The notes under the pieces: generated by a model
Database searches by the model: none
The model's input: only the letters and a program-made list of their open reading frames with translations
What the model was told of the DNA's origin: nothing
Assembly: GCA_910589385.1 (NCBI GenBank)
Contig: CAJUTU010000025.1
Location: 1-56,691 of the forward strand
Reading direction: 5' to 3'
DNA from: an uncultured Lachnospiraceae bacterium
GTDB lineage: Bacteria > Bacillota > Clostridia > Lachnospirales > Lachnospiraceae
Length of the DNA: 56,691 bases
Position numbers and translations under genes: made by a program
Shown here: one piece after another, positions 33,340-41,265 of the stretch
How the letters are laid out: the number at the start of each line of letters is the position of its first letter
How positions within the stretch are numbered: the stretch's first letter is position 1

Positions 33340-34554
33340 TTATTTATTTACGATCGCAATCTTCAAGCCTTCCTGCTTCAGATTCGTCACATGTGCTTCG
33401 TTGATCTGCTCCAGCGGGAATTCGTGTGTGATCAGGTCGTCCATCGGAAGCCCGATTGCCTTTGCACGTTTCAGGAAATCAAATGTGGTCGCATAATCCC
33501 TCAGGGTATATACCCAGGAGCCTACCAGTGTGATTTCCTTGGAGCACAAGTCAAAGTGTGGATTGATGGTCGCGTCTCCGCCGTTGATGAAGAATCCCAG
33601 TTCGCAAAGTCCGCCGCCGTTGCGGATGAATTTGTAGATATTCGCATGAGCCACCGGAGATCCGGTACACTGGAATGCAAAATCTGCCTCATGTCCATCA
33701 AATGCGTCCTTCACTGCGCCGCTGAGCGCTTCGATCCCTTTGTGGTTCATGAAGTTGACAGAGCGTTCTGCTCCCATCTTCTTCGCAAAATCAAGCCTCT
33801 GCTGGTTCCCATCCACTGCCACGATATTTTCAATTCCCATGGTGCGGAGCACTGCAATACAAATCAATCCGATAGGTCCGCATCCCTGCACTACCACTCT
33901 GCTGTTGAACCGCAGGATCCCTGTTGTCTTCGCTCTCTCTACTGCATGTACCAGCACCGCGCATGGCTCAATGAGGATACGTGACTTCAGATCCAGATCA
34001 CTTACGTTAAATATCGTAGAACCTTTGCGGATCAGAATATAATCTGAAAACCATCCGTTCAGATGAATGTCATCATCCGGAAGCAGCCCGTATACATCAG
34101 CACCGCCTACGTTCTGCTTATTCAGGTCGAACATGGTGATATCCGGATTGTCTTTAAAGATCATACAGGAAACCACCTTGTCGCCAATCTTCAATGGCTT
34201 TCCGGCACTGTCTACCTTTACATCTTTGCCCATCTTCACGATCTCGCCGGTTCCTTCATGTCCCAAAGCTACCGGGATCAGGCTGAACGGGTCTCTCTTA
34301 AATTCGTGCGCGTCTGTTCCGCAGACACCGCACCCTTCTACTTTTACAAGAATATCTCCGTCGCCTACTTCCGGCATCGGGAACTCTTTTACATCATAAT
34401 GCTCCAAAGCCGTCAGCATAGCAACATGAGCAGTCTTTGGAATCTCACGGCCGGCTGCCGGAGAAGCTGCCGCCGGAGCTGAAACCGGCTGGCTTAACAT
34501 GCTTTCCAGAACCTGTTTTACAACGGCTTCCACATTTGCAGAATTCATTTCCAT
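33340..34554 (-). CDS. Zinc-dependent medium-chain alcohol dehydrogenase with encapsulation peptide
   Basis: A 404-residue MDR-family dehydrogenase. Residues 4-22 (NSANVEAVVKQVLESMLSQ) form an amphipathic encapsulation helix followed by a P/A linker. The catalytic zinc region shows GCGVCGTDAHEF and LGHEGTGEIV; the Rossmann motif is VVQGCGPIGLICIAVL. The lobe where typical members bind a structural zinc with four closely spaced cysteines (about residues 125-155) has no cysteines. It may be the lactaldehyde reductase forming 1,2-propanediol or a second propionaldehyde reductase; gene context cannot decide. Confidence 0.92.
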   Translation of the reverse strand: MEMNSANVEAVVKQVLESMLSQPVSAPAAASPAAGREIPKTAHVAMLTALEHYDVKEFPMPEVGDGDILVKVEGCGVCGTDAHEFKRDPFSLIPVALGHEGTGEIVKMGKDVKVDSAGKPLKIGDKVVSCMIFKDNPDITMFDLNKQNVGGADVYGLLPDDDIHLNGWFSDYILIRKGSTIFNVSDLDLKSRILIEPCAVLVHAVERAKTTGILRFNSRVVVQGCGPIGLICIAVLRTMGIENIVAVDGNQQRLDFAKKMGAERSVNFMNHKGIEALSGAVKDAFDGHEADFAFQCTGSPVAHANIYKFIRNGGGLCELGFFINGGDATINPHFDLCSKEITLVGSWVYTLRDYATTFDFLKRAKAIGLPMDDLITHEFPLEQINEAHVTNLKQEGLKIAIVNK

Positions 34555-34570
34555 TTTTTTATTCCTCCTA

Positions 34571-35959
34571 CTATCTAATGCACAAGCTGTCGCACATTAC
34601 ACAACGTCTTCTCTTTGTAAATGCACTCGCACTTGTAAGTCCTTCTCCTGTACGGCTGGCAATGGTAAAGGTACAGAAACCTTCTCCCCCGAATCCGAGC
34701 GCCGAATAGGATGGTCCGTTCTTTACAAGGATCGCCGTGTCGATCGCCTTCGCATATTTGGTGATGTTATCTACATTTTTAGAATGGATGTGGGCGGAAT
34801 GGCGGTTGCCATGCTCCAGCCATACAGCCTGCTCTACCGCATCGTCGAAATCTTTGGCTCTTACCACACCCAGGATCGGCATCATCAATTCCTCAGCGAT
34901 CAGCGGATGCTCTTTCGGTCCTTCAAATGTAATACACCGGATGTTGTCCGGTACGGTCACTCCGATCATGCCAAGCAATGTCTTTGCGTCCCTTCCTACA
35001 CATTTTCTGTTCAGGCGTCCGCCCTTTAATACCACCTCTGTCAGTGCATCCTGCTCTTCTTTAGAAGCCAGGTAGCATCCCTGCTCAGAGATCATATAAT
35101 GCATCAGTTCATCTGCAATGGAATCTACTGCTACGATCTCTTTCTCTGCAATACAAGGAAGGTTGTTGTCAAATGTACATCCGTTTATAATGTCCTCTGC
35201 CGCTTTGCGGATATCTGCCGTCTCGTCAACCAGCGCCGGCGGATTGCCCGCTCCCGCACCGATTCCTCTTTTTCCGGAAGATAATACTGCGGTTACCACG
35301 CCCGGGCCGCCCGTTGCAGCAATCAGCGGAATATCTTTGTGCTTCATCATGATATTGCTGCTTTCCAGGGTCGGCTTCTCTACCGTACATGCGATATTAT
35401 CCGGGCCGCCCGCCTCAAGGGATGCTTCATTGATCAGATTGACAGCATATATGGATGTCTTGATCGCTGCCGGATGTGGATTGAATACCACGGTATTTCC
35501 TCCTGCAAGCATGCCGATCGTATTGCACAGCACCGTCTCGCTTGGATTGGTGCATGGCGTGATAGCTCCGATCACTCCGAACGGTCCCATCTCTATCAAT
35601 GTAAGCCCTCTGTCTCCCGACCAGGCCGTTGTTGTAATATCTTCTGTCCCCGGTGTCTTTTCAGCCACAAGCTGGTGTTTCAAAATCTTGTGTCCGACAT
35701 TTCCCATGCCGGTTTCCTGTACTCCCATACGTGCAAAAATCTCTGCATTTTCCTTAATTTTTACACGGATTTTGGAAATAATCTTTTCTCTCTGGTCCAT
35801 AGACATTCTGGCAACGGTCTTCTGTGTTTTCTTCGCCGCTTCAATGGCAGCGTTCATATCCTGAAACACACCGTGATTGCCGGTCACGTCAGAATCAATC
35901 TGCATCTTTGCCATCACTTCCTGCACAATGTCCTGAACCATCTGTTCATTTACAGACAC
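34571..35959 (-). CDS. pduP: CoA-acylating propionaldehyde dehydrogenase PduP
   Basis: A 462-residue aldehyde dehydrogenase. Residues 1-20 are the encapsulation helix (MVQDIVQEVMAKM), followed by a short linker. The catalytic cysteine is Cys269 in NNLPCIAEKEI; GGPGVVTAVLSSGKRGIG and NPHPAAIKTS belong to the cofactor site. It converts propionaldehyde, CoA and NAD+ to propionyl-CoA and NADH. The start is GTG at 35959, seven bases after AAGGAGG, overlapping the previous gene by ten bases. Confidence 0.96.
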   Translation of the reverse strand: MSVNEQMVQDIVQEVMAKMQIDSDVTGNHGVFQDMNAAIEAAKKTQKTVARMSMDQREKIISKIRVKIKENAEIFARMGVQETGMGNVGHKILKHQLVAEKTPGTEDITTTAWSGDRGLTLIEMGPFGVIGAITPCTNPSETVLCNTIGMLAGGNTVVFNPHPAAIKTSIYAVNLINEASLEAGGPDNIACTVEKPTLESSNIMMKHKDIPLIAATGGPGVVTAVLSSGKRGIGAGAGNPPALVDETADIRKAAEDIINGCTFDNNLPCIAEKEIVAVDSIADELMHYMISEQGCYLASKEEQDALTEVVLKGGRLNRKCVGRDAKTLLGMIGVTVPDNIRCITFEGPKEHPLIAEELMMPILGVVRAKDFDDAVEQAVWLEHGNRHSAHIHSKNVDNITKYAKAIDTAILVKNGPSYSALGFGGEGFCTFTIASRTGEGLTSASAFTKRRRCVMCDSLCIR

Positions 35960-36471
35960 GCTATTACCTCCTTAAATACTTCCCTGCCATAGGCCGCGAG
36001 CTCCGTGTCCTGTTCCGCCGTCCCGCCGCTCACGCCTATGGCCCCAACCATTTTTCCCTCTGCCTCCAAAACTTCTCCGCCTCCGAATATGACAATCTTT
36101 CCGTCATTGGTAAACTGGATGCCATATAAAGACTGCCCCGGCTGGCACAAATGGCTCAATGCTTCCGTTGACATCTTAAGGCTCGCAGAGGTAAATGATT
36201 TATTCAATGCAATGTCAAAACTTGCTATGTAGGCTCCGTCCATACTCTGAACCGCCACAGGCCGCCCGGCCTGATCCGCAACCGCCACGACTGCCCGGAC
36301 CCCCATCCACTCCGCCTTTTCCCTGACCTTTTGGATCAGGGCATTGGCGGTATCAAGAGTCATTTTATGCTTTTTGCATTTACAGACATGGCCGGACGTA
36401 TGCGCGGAACCTGTATTCTTCATTCCTTCCAGCACAGCTTGTACCACACCGGAAATTTCCTGTTCATTCAT
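35950..36471 (-). CDS. GlcG/HbpS-like (PduO C-terminal domain) microcompartment protein
   Basis: A 173-residue protein. Residues 1-20 (MNEQEISGVVQAVLEGMKN) form an encapsulation helix; then comes a short stretch with HVCKCKKHK (CxC), then the GlcG/HbpS fold from about residue 35: LIQKVREKAEWMGVRAVVAV, DGAYIASFDIALNKSFTSA, GGGEVLEAEGKMVGAIGVSGG. The family binds heme or corrinoid in some members; the role here is unknown. The ATG at 36471 is chosen because a longer frame to 36612 only overlaps the aldolase gene and lacks family similarity. Confidence 0.88.
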   Translation of the reverse strand: MNEQEISGVVQAVLEGMKNTGSAHTSGHVCKCKKHKMTLDTANALIQKVREKAEWMGVRAVVAVADQAGRPVAVQSMDGAYIASFDIALNKSFTSASLKMSTEALSHLCQPGQSLYGIQFTNDGKIVIFGGGEVLEAEGKMVGAIGVSGGTAEQDTELAAYGREVFKEVIACL

Positions 36472-36476
36472 GGTTC

Positions 36477-37280
36477 TTACATTCCAAGCTGGCTCATAAC
36501 CTTTTTGGTGATCTCTGCTACCAGGTCTGCGTCTGCCTTCGGAGCCGCTCCGCCGCTGCAGTTTCCGCCGCAGGTATGGCAGCTTGGCTTGCCTGCTTTT
36601 GCATTCGGGCATACGTTTGCAGGATGTTTTCCCGGAAGTCCGAACTGTCTTCTGATCTCATACAGCTTTTCTACCTGCTCTTTGTTCAGTTCCTGAGGTC
36701 CGCCGATCTGCATGGTCTGCCATAACAGACGTGCGTAGAACTCTACAGATTCCATCTTATGATATGCATTGAGAAGAGAATCGGAATAAGTCAGTGCGCC
36801 GTGGTTCTCAAGCAGTACTGCATCAAAATACTGCAGATGCTCGGATACTGCATCCGGGATCTCCATCGTAGAAGGTGTGCCGTATTTTGCGATCGGAACA
36901 CATCCCAGGGCGATTACTGCTTCCGGCATGATCGGCTGGGTCAGCGGAATCCCTGCAATTGCAAATGTAGTTGCATACAACGGATGAGCATGTACTACAG
37001 AATTTACGTCTGGTCTTTCTTTATAAACACGCATATGCATCTTGATCTCAGATGAAGGCCTGAATCCTTTGTTTGCCTGGAGTACATTGCCGTTTGCATC
37101 TACTTTACAGATATATTCCGGAGTCATGAAACCTTTGCTGACACCGGTCGGTGTGCACAGGAATTCATTATCATTGAGCTTTACAGAAAAGTTTCCGTCA
37201 TTCGCCGCAACCATACCACGGTTGTATACACGCTTGCCGATCTCGCACATTTCTTTTTTGATTTCAAATTCGTTTTGCAT
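36477..37280 (-). CDS. Class II aldolase, fuculose/rhamnulose-1-phosphate type, with C-terminal encapsulation tail
   Basis: A 267-residue aldolase. Zinc-binding and catalytic parts are visible: NDGNFSVKL (phosphate site), GFRPSSEIKMHM with the catalytic glutamate, VVHAHPLYAT (two zinc histidines) and LLENHGALTY (third histidine). It would split fuculose-1-phosphate or rhamnulose-1-phosphate into DHAP and lactaldehyde. After the core, residues 220-250 are cysteine-rich (CPNAKAGKPSCHTCGGNC), and the last ~17 residues (ADLVAEITKKVMSQLGM) form an encapsulation helix. So the aldolase is probably delivered to the compartment by its C terminus. Confidence 0.93.
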   Translation of the reverse strand: MQNEFEIKKEMCEIGKRVYNRGMVAANDGNFSVKLNDNEFLCTPTGVSKGFMTPEYICKVDANGNVLQANKGFRPSSEIKMHMRVYKERPDVNSVVHAHPLYATTFAIAGIPLTQPIMPEAVIALGCVPIAKYGTPSTMEIPDAVSEHLQYFDAVLLENHGALTYSDSLLNAYHKMESVEFYARLLWQTMQIGGPQELNKEQVEKLYEIRRQFGLPGKHPANVCPNAKAGKPSCHTCGGNCSGGAAPKADADLVAEITKKVMSQLGM

Positions 37281-37306
37281 TCTTTTCTCCTCCTAAATTT
37301 ATAACC

Positions 37307-37358
37307 ACTTGCAGCGCAAGTATTGTTTACGTTACTTTGGGTATCCACTGGTGTGGAT
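37307..37358 (-). other. Two small stem-loops between activase and aldolase genes
   Basis: ACTTGC/GCAAGT (37307-37321) and ATCCAC/GTGGAT (37343-37358) are adjacent perfect 6-base-pair hairpins in an 88-base gap. Without U-runs they are more likely mRNA processing or stability elements than terminators. Confidence 0.4.
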
Positions 37359-37368
37359 GCCAGCTTTC

Positions 37369-38163
37369 TCACCCACCGATCTGACATTCAATCCCTGATT
37401 CCTGTGATGCCGTATACAGTAATGTTTTCATTTTTTCATTGGACGGCGGTTTCACATCCCCCATCAGATATTCTCTCCCAAGCCCGGTATATTTATCCTG
37501 TCCAAGCCTGTGGTAAGGGAGCAGGTGCAGACGTTTTACATTTCCAAGCTGCCTGGTATATGCGGCTATGTCCCGGATTTCTTCCGGCGTATCGTTGAAT
37601 CCCGGAATGACCGGAACCCGGATGCTCAGCTCAGTCAGACGGGAGCCTGCGATCTTCTTTGCATTTTCCAGCATCAGTTCGTTGGACTTTCCGGTATACT
37701 CCCTGTGCTTGTCCGGATCCATATGCTTGATGTCCATCAAATACTGATCCAGATAAGGGAGCAGCCCTTCAATCACTTCCCACTTTGCACATGCCATACT
37801 TTCCATCGCCGTGTTGATCCCGCTTTCCTTCGCAGCCCTTAAAAGGGCAGTTGCAAACTGCGGCTGGCAAAGGCTTTCTCCGCCGGAGAGCGTTAAGCCT
37901 CCTCCTGTCCTGCGGTAATAGGGGCGGTCTTTCTCCACGGTTTCCATGACTTCTGCGACCGTAACATCCTTACCGATGATCTTCGGTTCTCCCTGTACCA
38001 ACATAGTCTGGATGGCATATTCCTGGGATTCCGGGTTACAGCACCAGCGGCAGCGAAGCACGCATCCCTTTAAAAACACAATGGTCCGGATCCCGTTTCC
38101 ATCATGGATCGAGTACCGCTGGATATCAAAAATGCGGCCTTTCGTCTTCTTATATTCTTCCAT
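37369..38163 (-). CDS. Glycyl radical enzyme activase (radical SAM), short form
   Basis: A 264-residue radical SAM enzyme that installs the glycyl radical on the neighbouring dehydratase. GCVLRCRWCCNPES contains the Cys-x3-Cys-x2-Cys cluster motif; RRTGGGLTLSGGESLCQP is the SAM-binding GGE region; DQYLMDIKHMDPDKHREYTG is the family DxK motif. Between the first motif and VTVAEVMETV there are only about 27 residues and no further cysteine clusters, so the ferredoxin-like insert found in many dehydratase activases is absent, as in pyruvate formate-lyase activase. It lies 45 bases after the dehydratase gene. Confidence 0.94.
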   Translation of the reverse strand: MEEYKKTKGRIFDIQRYSIHDGNGIRTIVFLKGCVLRCRWCCNPESQEYAIQTMLVQGEPKIIGKDVTVAEVMETVEKDRPYYRRTGGGLTLSGGESLCQPQFATALLRAAKESGINTAMESMACAKWEVIEGLLPYLDQYLMDIKHMDPDKHREYTGKSNELMLENAKKIAGSRLTELSIRVPVIPGFNDTPEEIRDIAAYTRQLGNVKRLHLLPYHRLGQDKYTGLGREYLMGDVKPPSNEKMKTLLYTASQESGIECQIGG

Positions 38164-38208
38164 GGTGCTTTCCTTCCTGTCTTGTCTAAGGAACTATCAT
38201 GGCAGTTC

Positions 38209-40752
38209 CTAAGCCTCTTCACCAAACCCCTGCTCGGTCCGGCGGATGATATCATCTTGTAATGACTTGGACAATGTGGTAAACAATGCACTGTAACCTG
38301 CCACACGCACCACCAGATGCTTGTACTGTTCTGGATGCTTCTGCGCATCCAGGAGTGTTTCCCGGCTGACCACGTTGAACTGCATATGGCTGCCCTTCTG
38401 GTCGAAATAAGAGCGGATCAGCCCGACAAAATTCTCAAGCCCCTTTCTTCCGCTCAATGCGGATGGGTGGAACTTCTGGTTAAATAACGTACCATTAGAT
38501 GCAATATAATGATCCAGCCTGGATACGGAATTGGCTGCTGCCGTGGGGCCGTTGACATCCTTGCCTGCGGACGGAGATACACCGTCTGCCACCGGCATGT
38601 GTGCAAGCCTGCCGTCCGGCGTCGCCCCGGTCTGTGCTCCAAGAGGCACATTTGCTGATACCGGATATAAACCAGCCTGGAAGATACCTCCCCTTGGATT
38701 CCGGTAATTCTGGAGCGGCTTCGTATAGGTGTATGCCACATCTCTTGCAAATGCATCTACTTCCGGGATATCATTCCCGAATTTCGGCACTTCATCGATC
38801 AGCTTCTGGAGCCGTTCTCCATTGGCCTTTACTTCCGGCGACTCAGAAGCTGCCACGACCGTTTTCAAGATTGCCGCGATCTCCGCCTCTCCCACGGACT
38901 GGCCGGCAGCTTTCATTTCATTTGCCACATTGGCCGTAACTGCCGCGATATCCTCGGAGCATAATCCCTTGCCATAGTTGGTCATCAAAGCAGTTTTCAG
39001 TTCCTTCATGGTCACTTTCTTTTCTTCATAGACCAGCTTTTTCACTACATACAGAGAATCTGCCATATTGGCGACCCCAAAGCCCTGGGGGCCTGTAAAG
39101 TTGTAGACTGCCCCGCCTTCCTGTACGGTCTTGCCCTGCTTCATACAGTCGTCTACCATAGAAGACAAGAACGGCAATGGACAGCGCTCCGCGTGAGCCA
39201 TATCAATGGCATTGTCCGCATTGACAAGCAGCTTGATGGCATAATCCATCTGCACCTTGTATGCATGATAGAATTCCTCGAAAGTCTGCATCTCCTCCAC
39301 ATTGCCTGTCTGCGGGCCGACCTGTACGCCTTTGTCCACGCCGTTGGTAAATACCAGTTCCAGCGGACGGCACATATTGAAAAATGCGGCGTCATGCCAG
39401 CCTTCGGTCTTGCCTGCTTTTTGCGGCTCCACACAGCCGATGATGTTGTACTCCCGGGCATCCTGCAATGTCAGCCCACGGCTTATCAGGGACGGAATGA
39501 TGACTTCATCATTGTAATATGCCGGCAGCCCGATCCCTGTACGTGTCAGTTCTGCTGCCTTCACCAGAAATTCATGAGGCGAACCGTTCCATACACGGAT
39601 CGAGAAAGACGGCTGCGGCAGAAATACATGCATGGAAGCCTGGATACACATAAAGGACAGGTCATTGGTAACGTCAATGCCTTCCTTATTCTGTCCTCCC
39701 GCGATCAGGTTCTGGAACAGGCTGTAGCCTGCAAATCCTTCCGCAGATGCAGCATCACGGCACTTGTTCAGGTCGTTTAGCTTGACCCAGATGCAGTCCA
39801 TCAGTTCCTGGGCGAATTCCCGTGTCAGTTTCCCACTGTCCAGATCCTGTTTGTAATAAGGATACATGTACTGGTCAAAGCGTCCAGGGGAAATGGAGTG
39901 GCCGCTGGATTCAATCTGAAGAAGCTGCTGTACAAACCAGAAGGACTGGCATGCCTCATAAAATCCGTTTGCACCCTTCTCCGGCACATTGGCACAATTC
40001 TGCGCAATCTGAAGAAGCTCCATCTTCCTTACAGCATCGGTGCACTTTTCAGCCTCTTCCAGCGCTAACTTCGCATAACGCCGTGCATAGGCGACCGCCG
40101 CGTCACAACTGATGATAACTGCCTGCAGGAAACGGGACTTCCTCTGGTAATCCCCGTCTGCCAGGCTTAGGGATGCCAGTTCTGCCTCTGCTTTTTCCCG
40201 GATTCCGGAAAATCCGATGGCAAGCACCTCTTCATACTTGACCGTCACATGCCCCACACCATTGTAAAAATAATTGCCCGGTGTGAACATGTTGTGTTCC
40301 ATCGCAATCAGTGTCTCTGGTTCCATGTAAGCCGTAGCCAGCTCACTGGTCGTCCTGCCCTTCCAATAGGCATCTGCTTCTTTCAGTTCCCTCTTGGTCT
40401 GTTCAGAAATGTAGAACGGATCGGCAGCCCTGGTCTCCACCGTGTCAAACTCTGCTTCCAGCCATTCATAAGAAAACTCCGGGTATGTCTGGCAGCCTCT
40501 GGGTGCAATGGTCGTGCTCCCAACGATCAGCTCCAGATCACGGATGATGATCGGGATATTTTCCAAAATGTGCGCAAAGGCTTTTGCACGCCGGATGATC
40601 ATAGGCTCGTTCTCGGTCTGGCGGTATGATTCCGTGATCAGGACGGCTCTTGCAGATTCAATCTCCGGCAGCTTTGCATATAAGTGTTCTACCAGCTTTG
40701 GAATCCGGTCAGTCTTCGGGATATCCGTACTGTCATAAGTATATAATCCCAT
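38209..40752 (-). CDS. Glycyl radical 1,2-propanediol dehydratase (B12-independent)
   Basis: An 847-residue glycyl radical enzyme of the diol/glycerol dehydratase group. NIIGCVEPQKAG holds the thiyl cysteine Cys440 and Glu442; YNGVGHV contains His168; VVRVAGYSALF holds the radical glycine Gly819. It removes water from (S)-1,2-propanediol to give propionaldehyde. Length exceeds the ~787 residues of glycerol dehydratase DhaB1; the excess is mostly an insertion near 595-647 (AAVTANVANEMKAAGQ and following), before VPKFGNDIPEVD. No N-terminal encapsulation helix is evident. First gene of the main operon, behind a strong promoter. Confidence 0.96.
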   Translation of the reverse strand: MGLYTYDSTDIPKTDRIPKLVEHLYAKLPEIESARAVLITESYRQTENEPMIIRRAKAFAHILENIPIIIRDLELIVGSTTIAPRGCQTYPEFSYEWLEAEFDTVETRAADPFYISEQTKRELKEADAYWKGRTTSELATAYMEPETLIAMEHNMFTPGNYFYNGVGHVTVKYEEVLAIGFSGIREKAEAELASLSLADGDYQRKSRFLQAVIISCDAAVAYARRYAKLALEEAEKCTDAVRKMELLQIAQNCANVPEKGANGFYEACQSFWFVQQLLQIESSGHSISPGRFDQYMYPYYKQDLDSGKLTREFAQELMDCIWVKLNDLNKCRDAASAEGFAGYSLFQNLIAGGQNKEGIDVTNDLSFMCIQASMHVFLPQPSFSIRVWNGSPHEFLVKAAELTRTGIGLPAYYNDEVIIPSLISRGLTLQDAREYNIIGCVEPQKAGKTEGWHDAAFFNMCRPLELVFTNGVDKGVQVGPQTGNVEEMQTFEEFYHAYKVQMDYAIKLLVNADNAIDMAHAERCPLPFLSSMVDDCMKQGKTVQEGGAVYNFTGPQGFGVANMADSLYVVKKLVYEEKKVTMKELKTALMTNYGKGLCSEDIAAVTANVANEMKAAGQSVGEAEIAAILKTVVAASESPEVKANGERLQKLIDEVPKFGNDIPEVDAFARDVAYTYTKPLQNYRNPRGGIFQAGLYPVSANVPLGAQTGATPDGRLAHMPVADGVSPSAGKDVNGPTAAANSVSRLDHYIASNGTLFNQKFHPSALSGRKGLENFVGLIRSYFDQKGSHMQFNVVSRETLLDAQKHPEQYKHLVVRVAGYSALFTTLSKSLQDDIIRRTEQGFGEEA

Positions 40753-40884
40753 CTGCTTGTTACTCCTTTCTTATCCATGAAATGTAAAAAATTAGTCTGA
40801 AAAATCCTCTCATAATATGCATTCACGGATATTTTTTTTAACCTTGTTGAGAGAATTATGAACCCTCCCCATCCAGTTGCCTGT

Positions 40885-40913
40885 ATTATACTCCTAAAAC
40901 ATAGAAAAGTCAA
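40885..40913 (-). promoter_or_regulatory. Promoter of the main microcompartment operon
   Basis: Minus strand: TTGACT (40908-40913), 17-base spacer, TATAAT (40885-40890), about 130 bases upstream of the dehydratase start codon. Near-consensus, so repression rather than activation is expected. Confidence 0.8.
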
Positions 40914-40992
40914 CAAAAACCAACGTATTTCATCGTGTTTTTTTCTCAATTTCAAATGAATCCCAATATTTTTATTGTTGGTTTTTGTTTTG
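40911..40992. promoter_or_regulatory. Candidate operator: distal inverted repeat overlapping the -35
   Basis: CAACAAAAACCAAC (40911-40924) and GTTGGTTTTTGTTTTG (40977-40992) are inverted copies matching over 13 of 14 bases, with centres about 67 bases apart. One arm overlaps the -35 box. The DeoR repressor encoded at the end of the operon is the obvious candidate ligand, possibly by looping. Confidence 0.4.
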
Positions 40993-41170
40993 ATTCTGCT
41001 TTGTTTTTGTAGATTGTTGTTTTATTTGTGTTTGGTTATTTTCAACAATTTTTCCTTGTCCTTTTAAGGAACACTATAAAAAATGCCGAAAGCAAGCCTC
41101 ACAGAGCCTCTTTATTCCCATATATCCACAAAACCCACCGCCAGCTATGTTTCTACATACGGTGACATCC

Positions 41171-41206
41171 AAAAAAAGCCCTGGCGCATTGTACTGCACC
41201 AAGGCT
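41171..41206 (-). terminator. Terminator of the satellite BMC unit
   Basis: Minus strand AGCCTTGGTGC pairs with GCGCCAGGGCT (two G-U) and is followed by TTTTTT. It separates the hydroxyacid dehydrogenase gene from the main operon. Confidence 0.8.
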
Positions 41207-41265
41207 CTTAGCATACTGACACGTTCATATTCGCACTAACCGTGCAGAATATATCAATACACCAC

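Larger units (their letters stand above)
40753..41265. other. Regulatory region upstream of the microcompartment operon
   Basis: This 513-base stretch has no gene. It contains the dehydratase promoter (40885-40913), an inverted repeat with one arm overlapping the -35 (40911-40992), a T/G-rich stretch (40975-41060) and the terminator of the satellite unit (41171-41206). Confidence 0.7.

Noticed and set aside
36472..36612. Longer N terminus for the GlcG-like protein
   Set aside because: The extra 47 residues overlap the aldolase coding end and read as arginine-rich out-of-frame sequence; the encapsulation helix starts naturally at the ATG at 36471.
37307..37358. Hairpins after the activase gene as the end of a separate transcript
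   Set aside because: Neither hairpin is followed by a U-run and no promoter was seen before the aldolase gene, so one operon is more likely.
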